Positions 35,205-43,674 of a stretch of 64,000 nucleotides of DNA are shown piece after piece; the first letter of the stretch is position 1; each line of letters begins with the position of its first letter. Position numbers and translations under genes: made by a program. The stretch lies in NCBI GenBank assembly GCA_963703895.1, contig CAVPFX010000003.1, positions 806,001 to 870,000 of the forward strand. The letters are read 5' to 3'. The notes under the pieces were generated by a model. It was not told the DNA's origin and ran no database searches. It saw only the letters and a list, made by a program, of their open reading frames with translations. Origin of the DNA: VRUE01 sp963703895 (lineage in GTDB: Bacteria > Actinomycetota > Thermoleophilia > Solirubrobacterales > 70-9).

Positions 35205-36422
35205 GTGGCGACCGCGACGACCAACGGCTCCAAAGTCATCAAGCCCGACCACGAGGCAGGGCGCAAGCACTTCATCTTCAGCCAGGAGCACGAAGACCTG
35301 CGCGAGTCGATGCAGTCGTGGGTGAAGAAGGAGCTGTGGCCCCACCGCAACGAGTGGGAGGACACCTACTGGGACTCCGCCGCGATGAAGCGCGCCGGCG
35401 AGCTCGGCTTCCTCGGCCTCTGCTTCCCCGAGGAGTACGGCGGACAGGGCGGCGACTACTTCTACTCGCTGGTCCGCGCCGAGTGCATGAGCTACTCCGG
35501 CTCGGGCGGCACCAACATGGGCTTCGCCGTGCAGAGCGACATGGTCCTTCCCCCGATCCACCTGCTCGGCACCGAGGAGCAGAAGCGCAAGTACCTCGAG
35601 CCCGGCCTCAAGGGCGAGAAGATCGGCTGCATCGCGATCACCGAGCCGGGCGCCGGCTCCGACGTCGCCGGCATTCGCACCACGGCGATCCTCGACGGCG
35701 ACGAATACGTGATCAACGGCTCCAAGACCTTCATCACCAACGGCCCCCGCGCCGACTTCATCGTCCTCGTCACCAAGACCGACCCCAGCGCCCGCCACGA
35801 GGGCATCACGCTCTTCGTCCTGCCCCTGAAGGATGAGGAGGGCAACCACGTGCCCGGCTTCACCGTCTCGGCCGAGCTGGAGAAGATGGGGATGCACGCC
35901 TCGGACACCGGCGAGCTCTCCTTCGAAGACGTCCGCGTCCCGGCCGACGCCGTGCTCGGCGAAGTCGGCAAGGGCTTCTACCACATCGCCTGGGAGCTCC
36001 AGGGCGAGCGCCTGGTCGCCGCCGCCGGCTGCCACGCGGGTGCGGAGCGGATGATCGAGAAGACGATCGAGTACGCCAAGGAGCGCGAAGCCTTCGGCCG
36101 CCCGATCGGCAAATTCCAGGCCCTGCGCCACAAGATCGCCGAGATGGCAACCAAGACCGAGGCCGCCAAGCAGTTCACCTACGCCACCGCCTGGCGCTTC
36201 GCCAACGGCGAGTACCCGGTGCGCGAGATCACGATGGCCAAGCTCTACGCCTCCCGCATCTGCTGCGAGGTCGCCGACGACGCCGTCCAGATCCTCGGCG
36301 GCTACGGCTACATGAAGGAGTACGAGATCGAGCGCGCCTACCGCGACGTCCGCCTCAACCGAATCGGTGCCGGCACCGACGAGGTAATGCTCGACGTGAT
36401 CGGGCGCAGTTACGGGCTGTAA
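35205..36422 (+). CDS. Acyl-CoA dehydrogenase
   Basis: 405-residue FAD enzyme making the first double bond in beta-oxidation. Features are CIAITEPGAGSDVAGI for FAD and substrate binding, GSKTFITNGPRADF, and the C-terminal signature QILGGYGYMKEYEIER with the catalytic Glu in GTDEVML. The start is GTG 35205 after a GAGGAGAGA ribosome-binding site; the longer open frame includes the promoter region. It diverges from the hydratase-carboxylase operon and is followed by a hairpin terminator. Confidence 0.95.
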   Translation: MATATTNGSKVIKPDHEAGRKHFIFSQEHEDLRESMQSWVKKELWPHRNEWEDTYWDSAAMKRAGELGFLGLCFPEEYGGQGGDYFYSLVRAECMSYSGSGGTNMGFAVQSDMVLPPIHLLGTEEQKRKYLEPGLKGEKIGCIAITEPGAGSDVAGIRTTAILDGDEYVINGSKTFITNGPRADFIVLVTKTDPSARHEGITLFVLPLKDEEGNHVPGFTVSAELEKMGMHASDTGELSFEDVRVPADAVLGEVGKGFYHIAWELQGERLVAAAGCHAGAERMIEKTIEYAKEREAFGRPIGKFQALRHKIAEMATKTEAAKQFTYATAWRFANGEYPVREITMAKLYASRICCEVADDAVQILGGYGYMKEYEIERAYRDVRLNRIGAGTDEVMLDVIGRSYGL

Positions 36423-36429
36423 GCACCCC

Positions 36430-36463
36430 ACTCCAGCCCGGGGTTTCGACCGCGGGCTGGAGT
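36430..36463. terminator. Bidirectional hairpin terminator
   Basis: ACTCCAGCCC (36430-36439) pairs perfectly with GGGCTGGAGT (36454-36463) across a 14-nt loop, between the convergent stops of the acyl-CoA dehydrogenase and a small membrane gene. Confidence 0.7.
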
Positions 36464-36697
36464 TCAGCCGTTTGTAATCAGGGCGGTGGCGATCATGCCG
36501 AGGACGCCCAGCATGGTCGGCCCCCAAAGCATGAACATCAGTTGCCTCAGGTCCCGCACCTCGGTGCGGAGGTCGGACATATCACTGTCCACACGAGCGA
36601 AGCCCGAGTCTACCTTGCTTGACAAGTCGTCAAGGCGCTTGTCGACCGAGTTGAACCGGTCGTCCAGTCTCGCGTCATTCCACATCGTGCGTTCCAT
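36464..36697 (-). CDS. Small coiled-coil membrane protein
   Basis: 77 residues from ATG 36697 (MERTMWNDARLDDRF). Heptad-like repeats (SVDKRLDDLSSKVDSGFARV and on) predict a coiled coil, followed by one C-terminal hydrophobic helix (WGPTMLGVLGMIATALI). The frame can extend to 36754 but the extra part is polar and unhelpful. Such proteins are common and unassigned. Confidence 0.6.
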   Translation of the reverse strand: MERTMWNDARLDDRFNSVDKRLDDLSSKVDSGFARVDSDMSDLRTEVRDLRQLMFMLWGPTMLGVLGMIATALITNG

Positions 36698-36804
36698 GCT
36701 AGCCACGCTAGACGAATCGTGCTCAGACAATGTGTTTCGGAAGTTGAGATCCACGCACAGAACTGAAACAAGGGGCGCAGAGCGTCTCTAAGCGCTGCGA
36801 GCCG

Positions 36805-37596
36805 CTAGTCCACCGGCAAGCAGATCGCGCAGAAATCCTCGCCGAACGGGGTGAGGACGATGCTGCGGCGCACGGTTCGGGCCGTGCGCCCACCCCGCTC
36901 CAGCGCATCCGTGACCTCGACCTGAGCCTCCAGGACTTGATAGCGGCGGGCATCGCGCAGCGGCTCGCGCGAGAACCAGACGAGGCCGAGCCGGTGCAGG
37001 TTGTTGAGATAGGCATGGACGCGCTCGCTGTGGCGACAGCCGGCCTCCTCGGCGATCATCGTGCAGCCGCTGGCGACCAGCGCGGAGGCAAACGGCAGGC
37101 CGGCGCGCACGTCGACCGATGGCTGCTCGCCTTCTCGAGTCAGGAATCGCAGGATGCGGGCCTCGTCCGGCGCCAGGGCATCGAGGATCCGCATGTAGGC
37201 GGGGTGGGAATCGACATCGACGCTGACGTCGGCCGAGCGGCGCAGCAGCTCCTCGCCGCGGTTGCGCAAAGCCTCCGCTGAGGAGTCTCCCGCCGGCCGT
37301 GAGCGCGTGCCTTCCTCGACGCCGATCAGCTCACGCAAATAGGCGCGCAGCTCGGCGGTGGTCTCCTGCACCGCGTCCGCGGTCGACTCGCCCTGAGAAG
37401 CAGCACGCATCACCCGCGAGGCCCCCTCGGCGTAGGCGTTGGCTATCTCCGTCGCTCCCTGCTTGGCCATGTTTGCGGCGATCCTGGCCAGGCCGGGAGC
37501 AGCTTGCAGCAGCTCTTCAAGCGCCTGCTGTCCCGTTGGGCCGGACGTTCGCCGCGGCCGCCCCGCTGGCTCTCCCCTGTCGTCGTCGAAGCTCAT
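36805..37596 (-). CDS. Abi-alpha-like (DUF4393) protein
   Basis: 263 residues. The central part resembles the Abi-alpha family (DUF4393): HPAYMRILDALAPDEARILR followed by FLTREGEQPSVDVRAG, and a C-terminal segment VRRSIVLTPFGEDFCAICL. The N-terminal third is helical and low in complexity (GATEIANAYAEGASRVM). Family members have been linked by name to abortive infection, but the role is not established for this gene. The start overlaps the DUF445 gene stop by 4 bp, so the pair is co-expressed. Confidence 0.7.
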   Translation of the reverse strand: MSFDDDRGEPAGRPRRTSGPTGQQALEELLQAAPGLARIAANMAKQGATEIANAYAEGASRVMRAASQGESTADAVQETTAELRAYLRELIGVEEGTRSRPAGDSSAEALRNRGEELLRRSADVSVDVDSHPAYMRILDALAPDEARILRFLTREGEQPSVDVRAGLPFASALVASGCTMIAEEAGCRHSERVHAYLNNLHRLGLVWFSREPLRDARRYQVLEAQVEVTDALERGGRTARTVRRSIVLTPFGEDFCAICLPVD

Positions 37597-38864
37597 CCGA
37601 AGATCGCCAGGTGTAGCAGTCCGGCGCCAAATCCGAGCACCGCCCCGTGCAGATAGAGCAGCCACTCGTCCTCGCGCATCGCCGTGCGCAGCATCTCCGA
37701 GAATTCGGGCGGCCCCATCGCCCGTACCCGCGTGGCGACGAACTCGCGCACGCCGTCCCTTTGTCTGGCGTTGAACGCCTCGTCGGCGAGCGGGCTGACC
37801 GCGTAGTCGGCAGCCTCGGCGGCGAGCGAGGTGCGGATCGTCTCGTAGTCGCGGCTGCCGACCGCGACCCTTACCGCCGACCGCGCCCGGCCGAGCGCCC
37901 GATCGACGGCGGGGCGCAGCGAGTCCTCGATCAGCTGCCGGGTGCGATCCGAGTTGGGCCCGTGCATCAGGTCCTCGGCCACGTTGGTCATCGTCACCAC
38001 GTCGTCGGCGATGATGTCGGCGTAGACCTCGGCCACCTCGGGCTGGCGCTTGAGGAAGAGCCCCTGGACCTCGAACGGCCCGACCCGCCGCGGCCGCACC
38101 GGCTCGAAGATCATGCGGATGCCAAGCAGGTTTGTCGTGTAGCCAATCAGCACGCCGGCGATCGGCAGCACCCACCACGGGGTCAGCACGTACTCGGTCA
38201 GAAAGGCCGTGGGGACGCCGAGCAGCAGGCCGAAGAAGAAGCCGAAGTTGACGATGAAGCGCAGCTCCTTGCGGCCGACCTCGAGGAAGATCCGGTTGGC
38301 CAGCGCCGGGTTGGCCTCGAGGCGGCGGATCACCATCAGCTTGACGTCGATCAGGTCGTCGGCGTGGTTGCCGATTTCGTCGGTGATCGTGCGCACGATC
38401 TGTGGCAACTGCTCCTCGACGCGGGCGTGGACGGCGGCGCGCACGCGCGGCGGTAGGTCGTGCCAGAGCTGCGGGCGCTCGCGCTCCATGATCCGCTCGA
38501 CCACGTCGTGGATCTCGCCACGGGCCGCCTCGAGGATCTGCTCGGCGATCGCCTCGGGGTCGAGCTGGCGGTAGAAGTCGCCGGGGCTGCCCAGCTTGGA
38601 GATCCCTTTGTCGACCGCGATCGAGCCCATCTTCGCCGCCCGCGAGGGGACTATCCCCTGCCAGCCGAGGCCGCCCTGGCCGAGCCCGGGGATCTGCTGG
38701 ATGCGCCGCGGCAGCACGTTGGCGAGCGGCGCCAGGCCCGGCACCCTGACCCCGGCGAAGCGCACCGGGTAGAAGAGCATCCAGACCCCGCTGAGGTTGG
38801 TCACGTAGCCGATCGCCCCGGTGAAGAGCGGGATCGTGATCAGGCTGAGGGTCGTGTGGTCCAT
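37593..38864 (-). CDS. DUF445 family membrane protein
   Basis: 423 residues. It begins with a hydrophobic helix (LITIPLFTGAIGYVTNLSGVW) and the DUF445 hallmark GYVTN-x-x-x-V; a second copy of that hallmark, GYTTNLLGIRMIFEP, lies near residue 245 after two more hydrophobic helices. A last helix is at the C-terminus. The domain is widespread and of unknown function, with proposals in membrane organisation. It is paired with the Abi-alpha-like gene. Confidence 0.85.
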   Translation of the reverse strand: MDHTTLSLITIPLFTGAIGYVTNLSGVWMLFYPVRFAGVRVPGLAPLANVLPRRIQQIPGLGQGGLGWQGIVPSRAAKMGSIAVDKGISKLGSPGDFYRQLDPEAIAEQILEAARGEIHDVVERIMERERPQLWHDLPPRVRAAVHARVEEQLPQIVRTITDEIGNHADDLIDVKLMVIRRLEANPALANRIFLEVGRKELRFIVNFGFFFGLLLGVPTAFLTEYVLTPWWVLPIAGVLIGYTTNLLGIRMIFEPVRPRRVGPFEVQGLFLKRQPEVAEVYADIIADDVVTMTNVAEDLMHGPNSDRTRQLIEDSLRPAVDRALGRARSAVRVAVGSRDYETIRTSLAAEAADYAVSPLADEAFNARQRDGVREFVATRVRAMGPPEFSEMLRTAMREDEWLLYLHGAVLGFGAGLLHLAIFG

Positions 38865-38896
38865 CGCTTTAGGGGAAGATGTGCGGCGAGCGCAGG

Positions 38897-40075
38897 ATGA
38901 CCGTAATCAAGGACACAGGTACGCGAGCCATTCTGCCGCCGTTCGGTGAGGAGCACGAGGATCTGCGCGAGACGGTGCGCCGCTTCGTCAGCAAGGAGAT
39001 CGCGCCCAACGTCGACGAGTGGGAGGCGGCGCGGGAATTCCCCCGTGAGCTCTACGGCCGCTGCGCCGAGCTCGGCTTCCTCGGCCTCAAGTTCCCCGAG
39101 GAGCTCGGCGGCCAGGGCGGCACCCACCTGCACGACGCGATCTGGGTCGAGGAGCTTGCCCGCAGCGGCGGCTCCGGCGGCGTCGCTGCCGGCCTCAACG
39201 CCCACACCTCGATCGCGATGCCGCCGATCTTCAACTTCGGCACCGAGCACCAGAAGCAGCGCTGGCTGGTGCCGGGGATCGCCGGCGAGAAGATCGGCGC
39301 CCTCGGGATCACCGAGCCCGGCGCCGGCTCCGACGTCGCCGGCATCTCCACCTTCGCCGAGAAGGTCGACGGCGGCTACGTCGTCAACGGATCGAAGACC
39401 TTCATCACCAACGGCGTCCGCGCCGACTTCCTCGTCTGCGCCGTGAAGACGACGAAAGAGGGCGGCCACGGCGGCATCTCCTTCCTCGTGCTCGAGCGCG
39501 AGATGCCCGGCTACGAGGTGGCCCAGAAGCTGGAGAAGATGGGCTGGCACTCATCCGATACGGGAGAGCTGGCCTTCACCGACGTCGAGGTGCCCGCGGA
39601 GAATCTGCTCGGTGAGGAGAACAAGGGCTTCCACCTGATCATGGCCAACTTCGCCTGGGAGCGGCTGCTGATGGCGATCGGCGCCGTCGGCGCGATGCAG
39701 CGCCTAATAGAGACAACCGTCGCCTACGCCCTCGACCGCGAAGCCTTCGGCCGCCCGATCGGCAAGTTCCAGGCAATCCGCCACCAGGTAGCCGAGATGG
39801 CAACCAAGGCCGAGGCCTCCCGCGCCCTCACCTACAACGCCCTCCGCCTCTTCCACGAAGGCCAAAACTGCATCCAGGACGTGACCATGGCCAAGCTGGT
39901 CACCCAACGAGCCGTCCTAGAGATCGCCGACCAATCCCTCCAAATCCACGGCGGCTACGGCTACATGCGCGAGTACGGCATCGAGCGAGCCGTCCGCGAC
40001 GCTCGCCTCGGCCCGATCGGCGGGGGGACGGATGAGGTCATGAAGGAGATCCTGGGGAAGCTGATGGGGCTGTAG
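38897..40075 (+). CDS. Acyl-CoA dehydrogenase
   Basis: 392 residues, close in layout to the acyl-CoA dehydrogenase at 35205 (ITEPGAGSDVAGIST, GSKTFITNGVRADF, IHGGYGYMREYGIER, catalytic Glu in GTDEVMKEI), so the two are probably paralogues with different chain or branch preference. ATG 38897 (MTVIKDTG) is preferred over the upstream extension. It starts just 32 bp from the divergent DUF445 gene and ends at a bidirectional hairpin. Confidence 0.95.
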   Translation: MTVIKDTGTRAILPPFGEEHEDLRETVRRFVSKEIAPNVDEWEAAREFPRELYGRCAELGFLGLKFPEELGGQGGTHLHDAIWVEELARSGGSGGVAAGLNAHTSIAMPPIFNFGTEHQKQRWLVPGIAGEKIGALGITEPGAGSDVAGISTFAEKVDGGYVVNGSKTFITNGVRADFLVCAVKTTKEGGHGGISFLVLEREMPGYEVAQKLEKMGWHSSDTGELAFTDVEVPAENLLGEENKGFHLIMANFAWERLLMAIGAVGAMQRLIETTVAYALDREAFGRPIGKFQAIRHQVAEMATKAEASRALTYNALRLFHEGQNCIQDVTMAKLVTQRAVLEIADQSLQIHGGYGYMREYGIERAVRDARLGPIGGGTDEVMKEILGKLMGL

Positions 40076-40095
40076 GGCGCTTGCGCTACCAAGAC

Positions 40096-40118
40096 CGACC
40101 CCGATGGTGCCGGGGTCG
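40096..40118. terminator. Bidirectional hairpin terminator
   Basis: CGACCCCG pairs with CGGGGTCG around a 7-nt loop, between the convergent stops at 40075 and 40121. Confidence 0.7.
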
Positions 40119-40120
40119 AC

Positions 40121-41200
40121 TCAGAAGTGAAAAGCGGGGCCGAAGAGCTCAACCCTCCAGCCTTCGGGCTCGTCGACCGGAGTTCGGAGTCGTACTTGGC
40201 CCATCGGGGGGTCGACGTTGACAGGGACCGCCCCTAGCTGCTCAAGCGTCTTCTCAACCGCCCGCTCGCGCTTGCGGTGCTTTCGCTCACTTGGCGCGCT
40301 CAAGTAAGCGTTCTCTGTGTAGGAGCGGATCCGCTCGCGATCCGACTCGCGCGGCAGCTCGTGCCTTCCCCAAACGAATGGGGCGACGAGCGCCCACGGA
40401 CTCTCGGTGAGAGCCTCGCTCCATACCCTTGGCTGGTCGCCGTTCTCCGAGCCATGATGGGGAACCTTGAAGACGGAGAGAGCCTCTGGCAGCTCGCAGT
40501 TCTCGAGCACCGCTGTCCAACCACTGTTCTCGTCGCTGGTCTCCTCGAGGTCGGCACCGAGCAGCACCCCCACCTCTCCAACGCGCACCGCAAGCGCTAC
40601 CGACGCGTGGTTGTGGAGAGGCGGCGGCACGGCGCGCTTTTGAGTGTCCAGTTGTGGAAGCAAAGAGGCGATGGCTTGCTGCGAGCGCTTCACAGCCGCG
40701 TCACAGGGCGATAGCGCGTCAACCGTCACCGGCGGCTCGCTCCCCGCACGGGCCACCAGCCGCCTGTTCTCGAGCGCAAATTTCGGAACCCGGCTCGCAC
40801 TCTCTTCTAGATGCTGAGAGATCCGGGCAAACTCTGAAACCCCATTTCGGGCGATCTTCGAGCGCTCCGCATAGGCGCCAACCAGCGCAAAGAACTCATC
40901 GTTTCGGATCGCCCCCGAGTAGGCGAATGCCGCCTCGGAACAGCTCTCGATCAAATCGCTGAGCCCGCCGATGTGATCGTCATGCCAGTGCGTACAAACG
41001 ATCAGCTCGACATGGGAGGGATCGACTCCAATTCGCTCCAGATAGACAAGCGCGGCCGGGCGTCCCTCGTCATCAAAACAAGAGTCAACGAGCATCCATG
41101 CTCCGCTGCCGAGATGGATGGCGACCGCCTCTCCGCAGCCAGGACCGAACAGGCTGACCTCGACCACCCCAGGCTCGGGGCCAGCTTCACTTGCCGGCAA
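40121..41200 (-). CDS. MBL-fold metallohydrolase, ComEC-C-terminal-like, in a three-gene operon
   Basis: 359-residue soluble metallo-beta-lactamase-fold protein. The metal motif THWHDDHIGG is intact (about residue 90), with later ligand-type positions in LLGADLEE and KVPHHGSENGD. The start VEVSLFGPGCGEAVAIHLG resembles the ComEC C-terminal hydrolase group, which acts on nucleic acids or nucleotides in some contexts. It is the last gene of a leftward operon whose other two products are unrecognised; it overlaps its upstream neighbour by 14 bp. The role is unknown. Confidence 0.8.
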   Translation of the reverse strand: MPASEAGPEPGVVEVSLFGPGCGEAVAIHLGSGAWMLVDSCFDDEGRPAALVYLERIGVDPSHVELIVCTHWHDDHIGGLSDLIESCSEAAFAYSGAIRNDEFFALVGAYAERSKIARNGVSEFARISQHLEESASRVPKFALENRRLVARAGSEPPVTVDALSPCDAAVKRSQQAIASLLPQLDTQKRAVPPPLHNHASVALAVRVGEVGVLLGADLEETSDENSGWTAVLENCELPEALSVFKVPHHGSENGDQPRVWSEALTESPWALVAPFVWGRHELPRESDRERIRSYTENAYLSAPSERKHRKRERAVEKTLEQLGAVPVNVDPPMGQVRLRTPVDEPEGWRVELFGPAFHF

Positions 41201-41756
41201 GGCGGGCTACCGGCTCCTCGCCGCGACCGAGCGCAGTGGCAACCCGGCTGGCCCGCTCTCCGGCGGCCCGTAGCTCACTCGCCGACCAAACTGGCAGACG
41301 ACGGAAACGCAACATTGAAACGCGTTGACGCTGTCCACTGGGCTCATCGCGATACCCGATCGCCCAGTAGAAGATGGCACCGGGCTCAAGCAAGTCACGG
41401 TCCTCGGTGGGGATGTCGGCCAACGGCAGCTCAACCTCCTCCTCCGATCCCTTGTGACTTAGGTCGGTTAGGCGAGCGATGAAGCTCTCCTCTTCGATCT
41501 TCGTTACTACCCCCTCCCAGCGCTGCAGCGATTGGAAGGTATCTCCCGGCACATCGGGGGAGCGCCAGACCGCGGGAGCCACCACCCGCGTCATATTTGG
41601 CACCTCTTGGATCCAAATCGTCTCAAGCTCATCATCAGACGGCAGCTCAGGCTTCACCGCTGGTGGCACATAGCGAAGCGCGGCACCATCACCTTCGATC
41701 ATCCGCGCCTCGCGCGGCTCCTGCTCAAGGATCTCAGCAACTGCATGCTGGTTCAT
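41187..41756 (-). CDS. Hypothetical protein with beta-barrel-like domain, middle gene of MBL operon
   Basis: 189 residues, no family recognised with certainty. Residues about 75-155 read like a small beta barrel (WEGVVTKIEEESFIARLTDL, then EVELPLADIPTEDRDLLEPG and AIFYWAIGYRD). The N-terminus is charged and likely disordered. It overlaps the genes on both sides (4 bp with the upstream gene, 14 bp with the MBL gene), so the three products are made together and probably work together. Confidence 0.65.
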   Translation of the reverse strand: MNQHAVAEILEQEPREARMIEGDGAALRYVPPAVKPELPSDDELETIWIQEVPNMTRVVAPAVWRSPDVPGDTFQSLQRWEGVVTKIEEESFIARLTDLSHKGSEEEVELPLADIPTEDRDLLEPGAIFYWAIGYRDEPSGQRQRVSMLRFRRLPVWSASELRAAGERASRVATALGRGEEPVARLAGK

Positions 41757-42442
41757 ACGCTGGCGAACACCCCCTCAGCAATCCGCTCGGCTCGCTTCAA
41801 CGAAGTCTCCCAATTTTCCTTGATGCAAGTTACAGCCGGGGCAGTGCCAGTGTTGGCCGCCTCGGGATCCGCGACAGAATAGCGATCATCTACCTGCATG
41901 AAGACGCCATGCGGCGCCAGCGGCTGCGACGGCTCGATGGAGACCGTCACAACGCCGGTCGGTGGGGGCTCATTTCCCTCTGCCTCCTCCCCAGGACGCG
42001 CCCCGCTGACGTGAAGGGCCGCCATCCCCGGCCTTGAGATCTCTTCCTCAAAGGGGCCCGGCGGAACCAGCTTCCAGCCGAGCTCATCGCGCCTCTCCTG
42101 GCTCGCCATCGCATAGTGGGCAACGCTCTGAATCGCCACAATGTGAATCGGCGTGTGGTCGAGAGTCTCGAGGATCCCGATCGCCAGATCGCGCAGCTGC
42201 TCGGGAGTCTCCGATTTGGTCGTCGTCGCCAATCGCATCCTCTCGCGCTCCACCTCGATGATTGCCCAATCGATGGAGAAGACCGTCGCCTCCTCGTGGA
42301 TGATCGTGATCTCCGCGTTCTCCGACTCCGCCTCGCGAATCAGTTTCTGTGCGGCCAGCCACGCCGGTTGCAGGATGCGTGGATTGAACGAACCTCGCAG
42401 AACGATCCTGTTGCTGCGCAACTCAGCGACTGGCGGATTCAC
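41753..42442 (-). CDS. Hypothetical protein, TIGR04255-like, first gene of MBL operon
   Basis: 229 residues. The N-terminal NPPVAELRSNRIVLRGSF, the central HYAMASQERRDELGWKLVPPG and the C-terminal FMQVDDRYSVADP recall the layout of the sporadically distributed TIGR04255 family; the resemblance is from memory and needs a profile search. No enzymatic motif is visible. It heads the overlapping three-gene operon that ends with an MBL-fold hydrolase. Codon use is less strictly GC-ending than in neighbouring metabolic genes. Confidence 0.6.
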   Translation of the reverse strand: MNPPVAELRSNRIVLRGSFNPRILQPAWLAAQKLIREAESENAEITIIHEEATVFSIDWAIIEVERERMRLATTTKSETPEQLRDLAIGILETLDHTPIHIVAIQSVAHYAMASQERRDELGWKLVPPGPFEEEISRPGMAALHVSGARPGEEAEGNEPPPTGVVTVSIEPSQPLAPHGVFMQVDDRYSVADPEAANTGTAPAVTCIKENWETSLKRAERIAEGVFASV

Positions 42443-42549
42443 GGCGCCGAGTGTATGGGACCGTCTCGGCCAGCTGCCGTCGCGCTGCCAGAGCGCATGT
42501 GACAGCCCAAGCAGTTTACGTAGCTAATTGGGGTGCCTATGCTGCTCGC

Positions 42550-42976
42550 TTGAGTAACGAGCGAATCAGAGTACGACGAGGCGAGCGGGCTGACGTGCCC
42601 GCGCCGCTGGAGCTTTGGAATGAAGCTCGCGGCGAACACGCGACCATCCTAGATCGAACCGATGACGTTGACCGACTGGTTCGCGATTCCCAGCCGCACT
42701 TTGGTGGCCGAGCGGAAGGACGAGATTGTTGGCGCACTGATCGCTGCATGGGACGGGTGGCGGGGGAACATGTATCGGCTAGCTGTCCGCAATGAATGTC
42801 GGCGGCAAGGGATCGGCCTGGCACTGACTCGGGCGGGCGAGAAGTACCTACGCGAATGCGGTGCGCGACGCGTGACGGCGCTGGTCGCTTTCGAAGACGA
42901 AGTAGCCGGGAAGTTCTGGGGTGCCGCTGGCTACCCGCCCGACCGCGAGATCGGGCGACGGGTGCGCAATCTGTAG
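42550..42976 (+). pseudogene. GNAT acetyltransferase with a frameshift
   Basis: The N-terminal half (TTG 42550: LSNERIRVRRGERADVPAPL, to VRDSQP) and the C-terminal half (RTLVAERKDEIVGALIAAWDG, the acetyl-CoA loop RRQGIGLALTRAG, then a YPPDREIG end) are in different frames. They join if one base near 42690 is removed. The whole would be a normal single-domain GNAT of about 140 residues. As given, only the C-terminal 104 residues could be made from an internal ATG. Confidence 0.65.
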
Positions 42977-42986
42977 ACCTCAAGGC

Positions 42987-43673
42987 GTGAGAGTTAGCGT
43001 TGCACTGCTTGCCCTGCTCGTCCTTGCTGGCGCGAGCCAGGCGTCCTCGAATACACCGGCCGCGGCTCGTGCGAACAAGGTGAAGACAAAACTCTTGGCG
43101 CGCCCGCACATCGTGCGTCATCCGATTCCGCTCGGGCCCAAGCGCAAGCGGGAGATGGCTCGCTACTCGCAGCGGCACTACGGCGAACACACCTGGCGGC
43201 TCCGCCGGCCGCGAGTGATCGTCGAGCATTGGGCGGAAACGGGAAGCGCGGCGGCGGTCTTCAACACGTTCGCTCCGGACCACCCCGATCCGGAGCTGCA
43301 CGAGCTGCCAAACACGTGCGCTCACTTCGTCGTCTCCGGTTCGGGGCGGATCTATCAGCTGGTCTCGCTGCGGATCCGCTGCCGGCACACGGTCGGGCTC
43401 AACTGGACTGCGATCGGGATCGAGCACACTGGGTTCAGCGACGGCGAAGTGCTTGGCAACCGGCAACAGATGCGTGCCTCGTTGCGCCTCACCCGCTACC
43501 TGCGCTGTCGCTTCCACATCAAACTGCGCAACGTGATCGGCCACGCCGAGAGCCTCTCCTCTCCCTACCACCGAGAGCGGGTCGCGAGCTTGCGGCGGCA
43601 GACTCACGGGGATTGGCGGCACGCTTCGATGCGCACCTACCGCCACCGGTTGCACCAGCTCGGCAGCTGCTGA
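42987..43673 (+). CDS. Secreted N-acetylmuramoyl-L-alanine amidase (PGRP/amidase_2 type)
   Basis: 228 residues from GTG 42987. An N-terminal signal peptide (VSVALLALLVLAGASQASS) is followed by a T7-lysozyme-like amidase: the first zinc His in VIVEHWAETGS, the catalytic or ligand segment NWTAIGIEHTGFS, and the second ligand site NVIGHAESLSSPYH. It would cleave the amide between MurNAc and L-Ala in peptidoglycan outside the membrane. It lies between a broken GNAT gene and the GH114 gene. Confidence 0.85.
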   Translation: MRVSVALLALLVLAGASQASSNTPAAARANKVKTKLLARPHIVRHPIPLGPKRKREMARYSQRHYGEHTWRLRRPRVIVEHWAETGSAAAVFNTFAPDHPDPELHELPNTCAHFVVSGSGRIYQLVSLRIRCRHTVGLNWTAIGIEHTGFSDGEVLGNRQQMRASLRLTRYLRCRFHIKLRNVIGHAESLSSPYHRERVASLRRQTHGDWRHASMRTYRHRLHQLGSC

Positions 43674-43674
43674 C

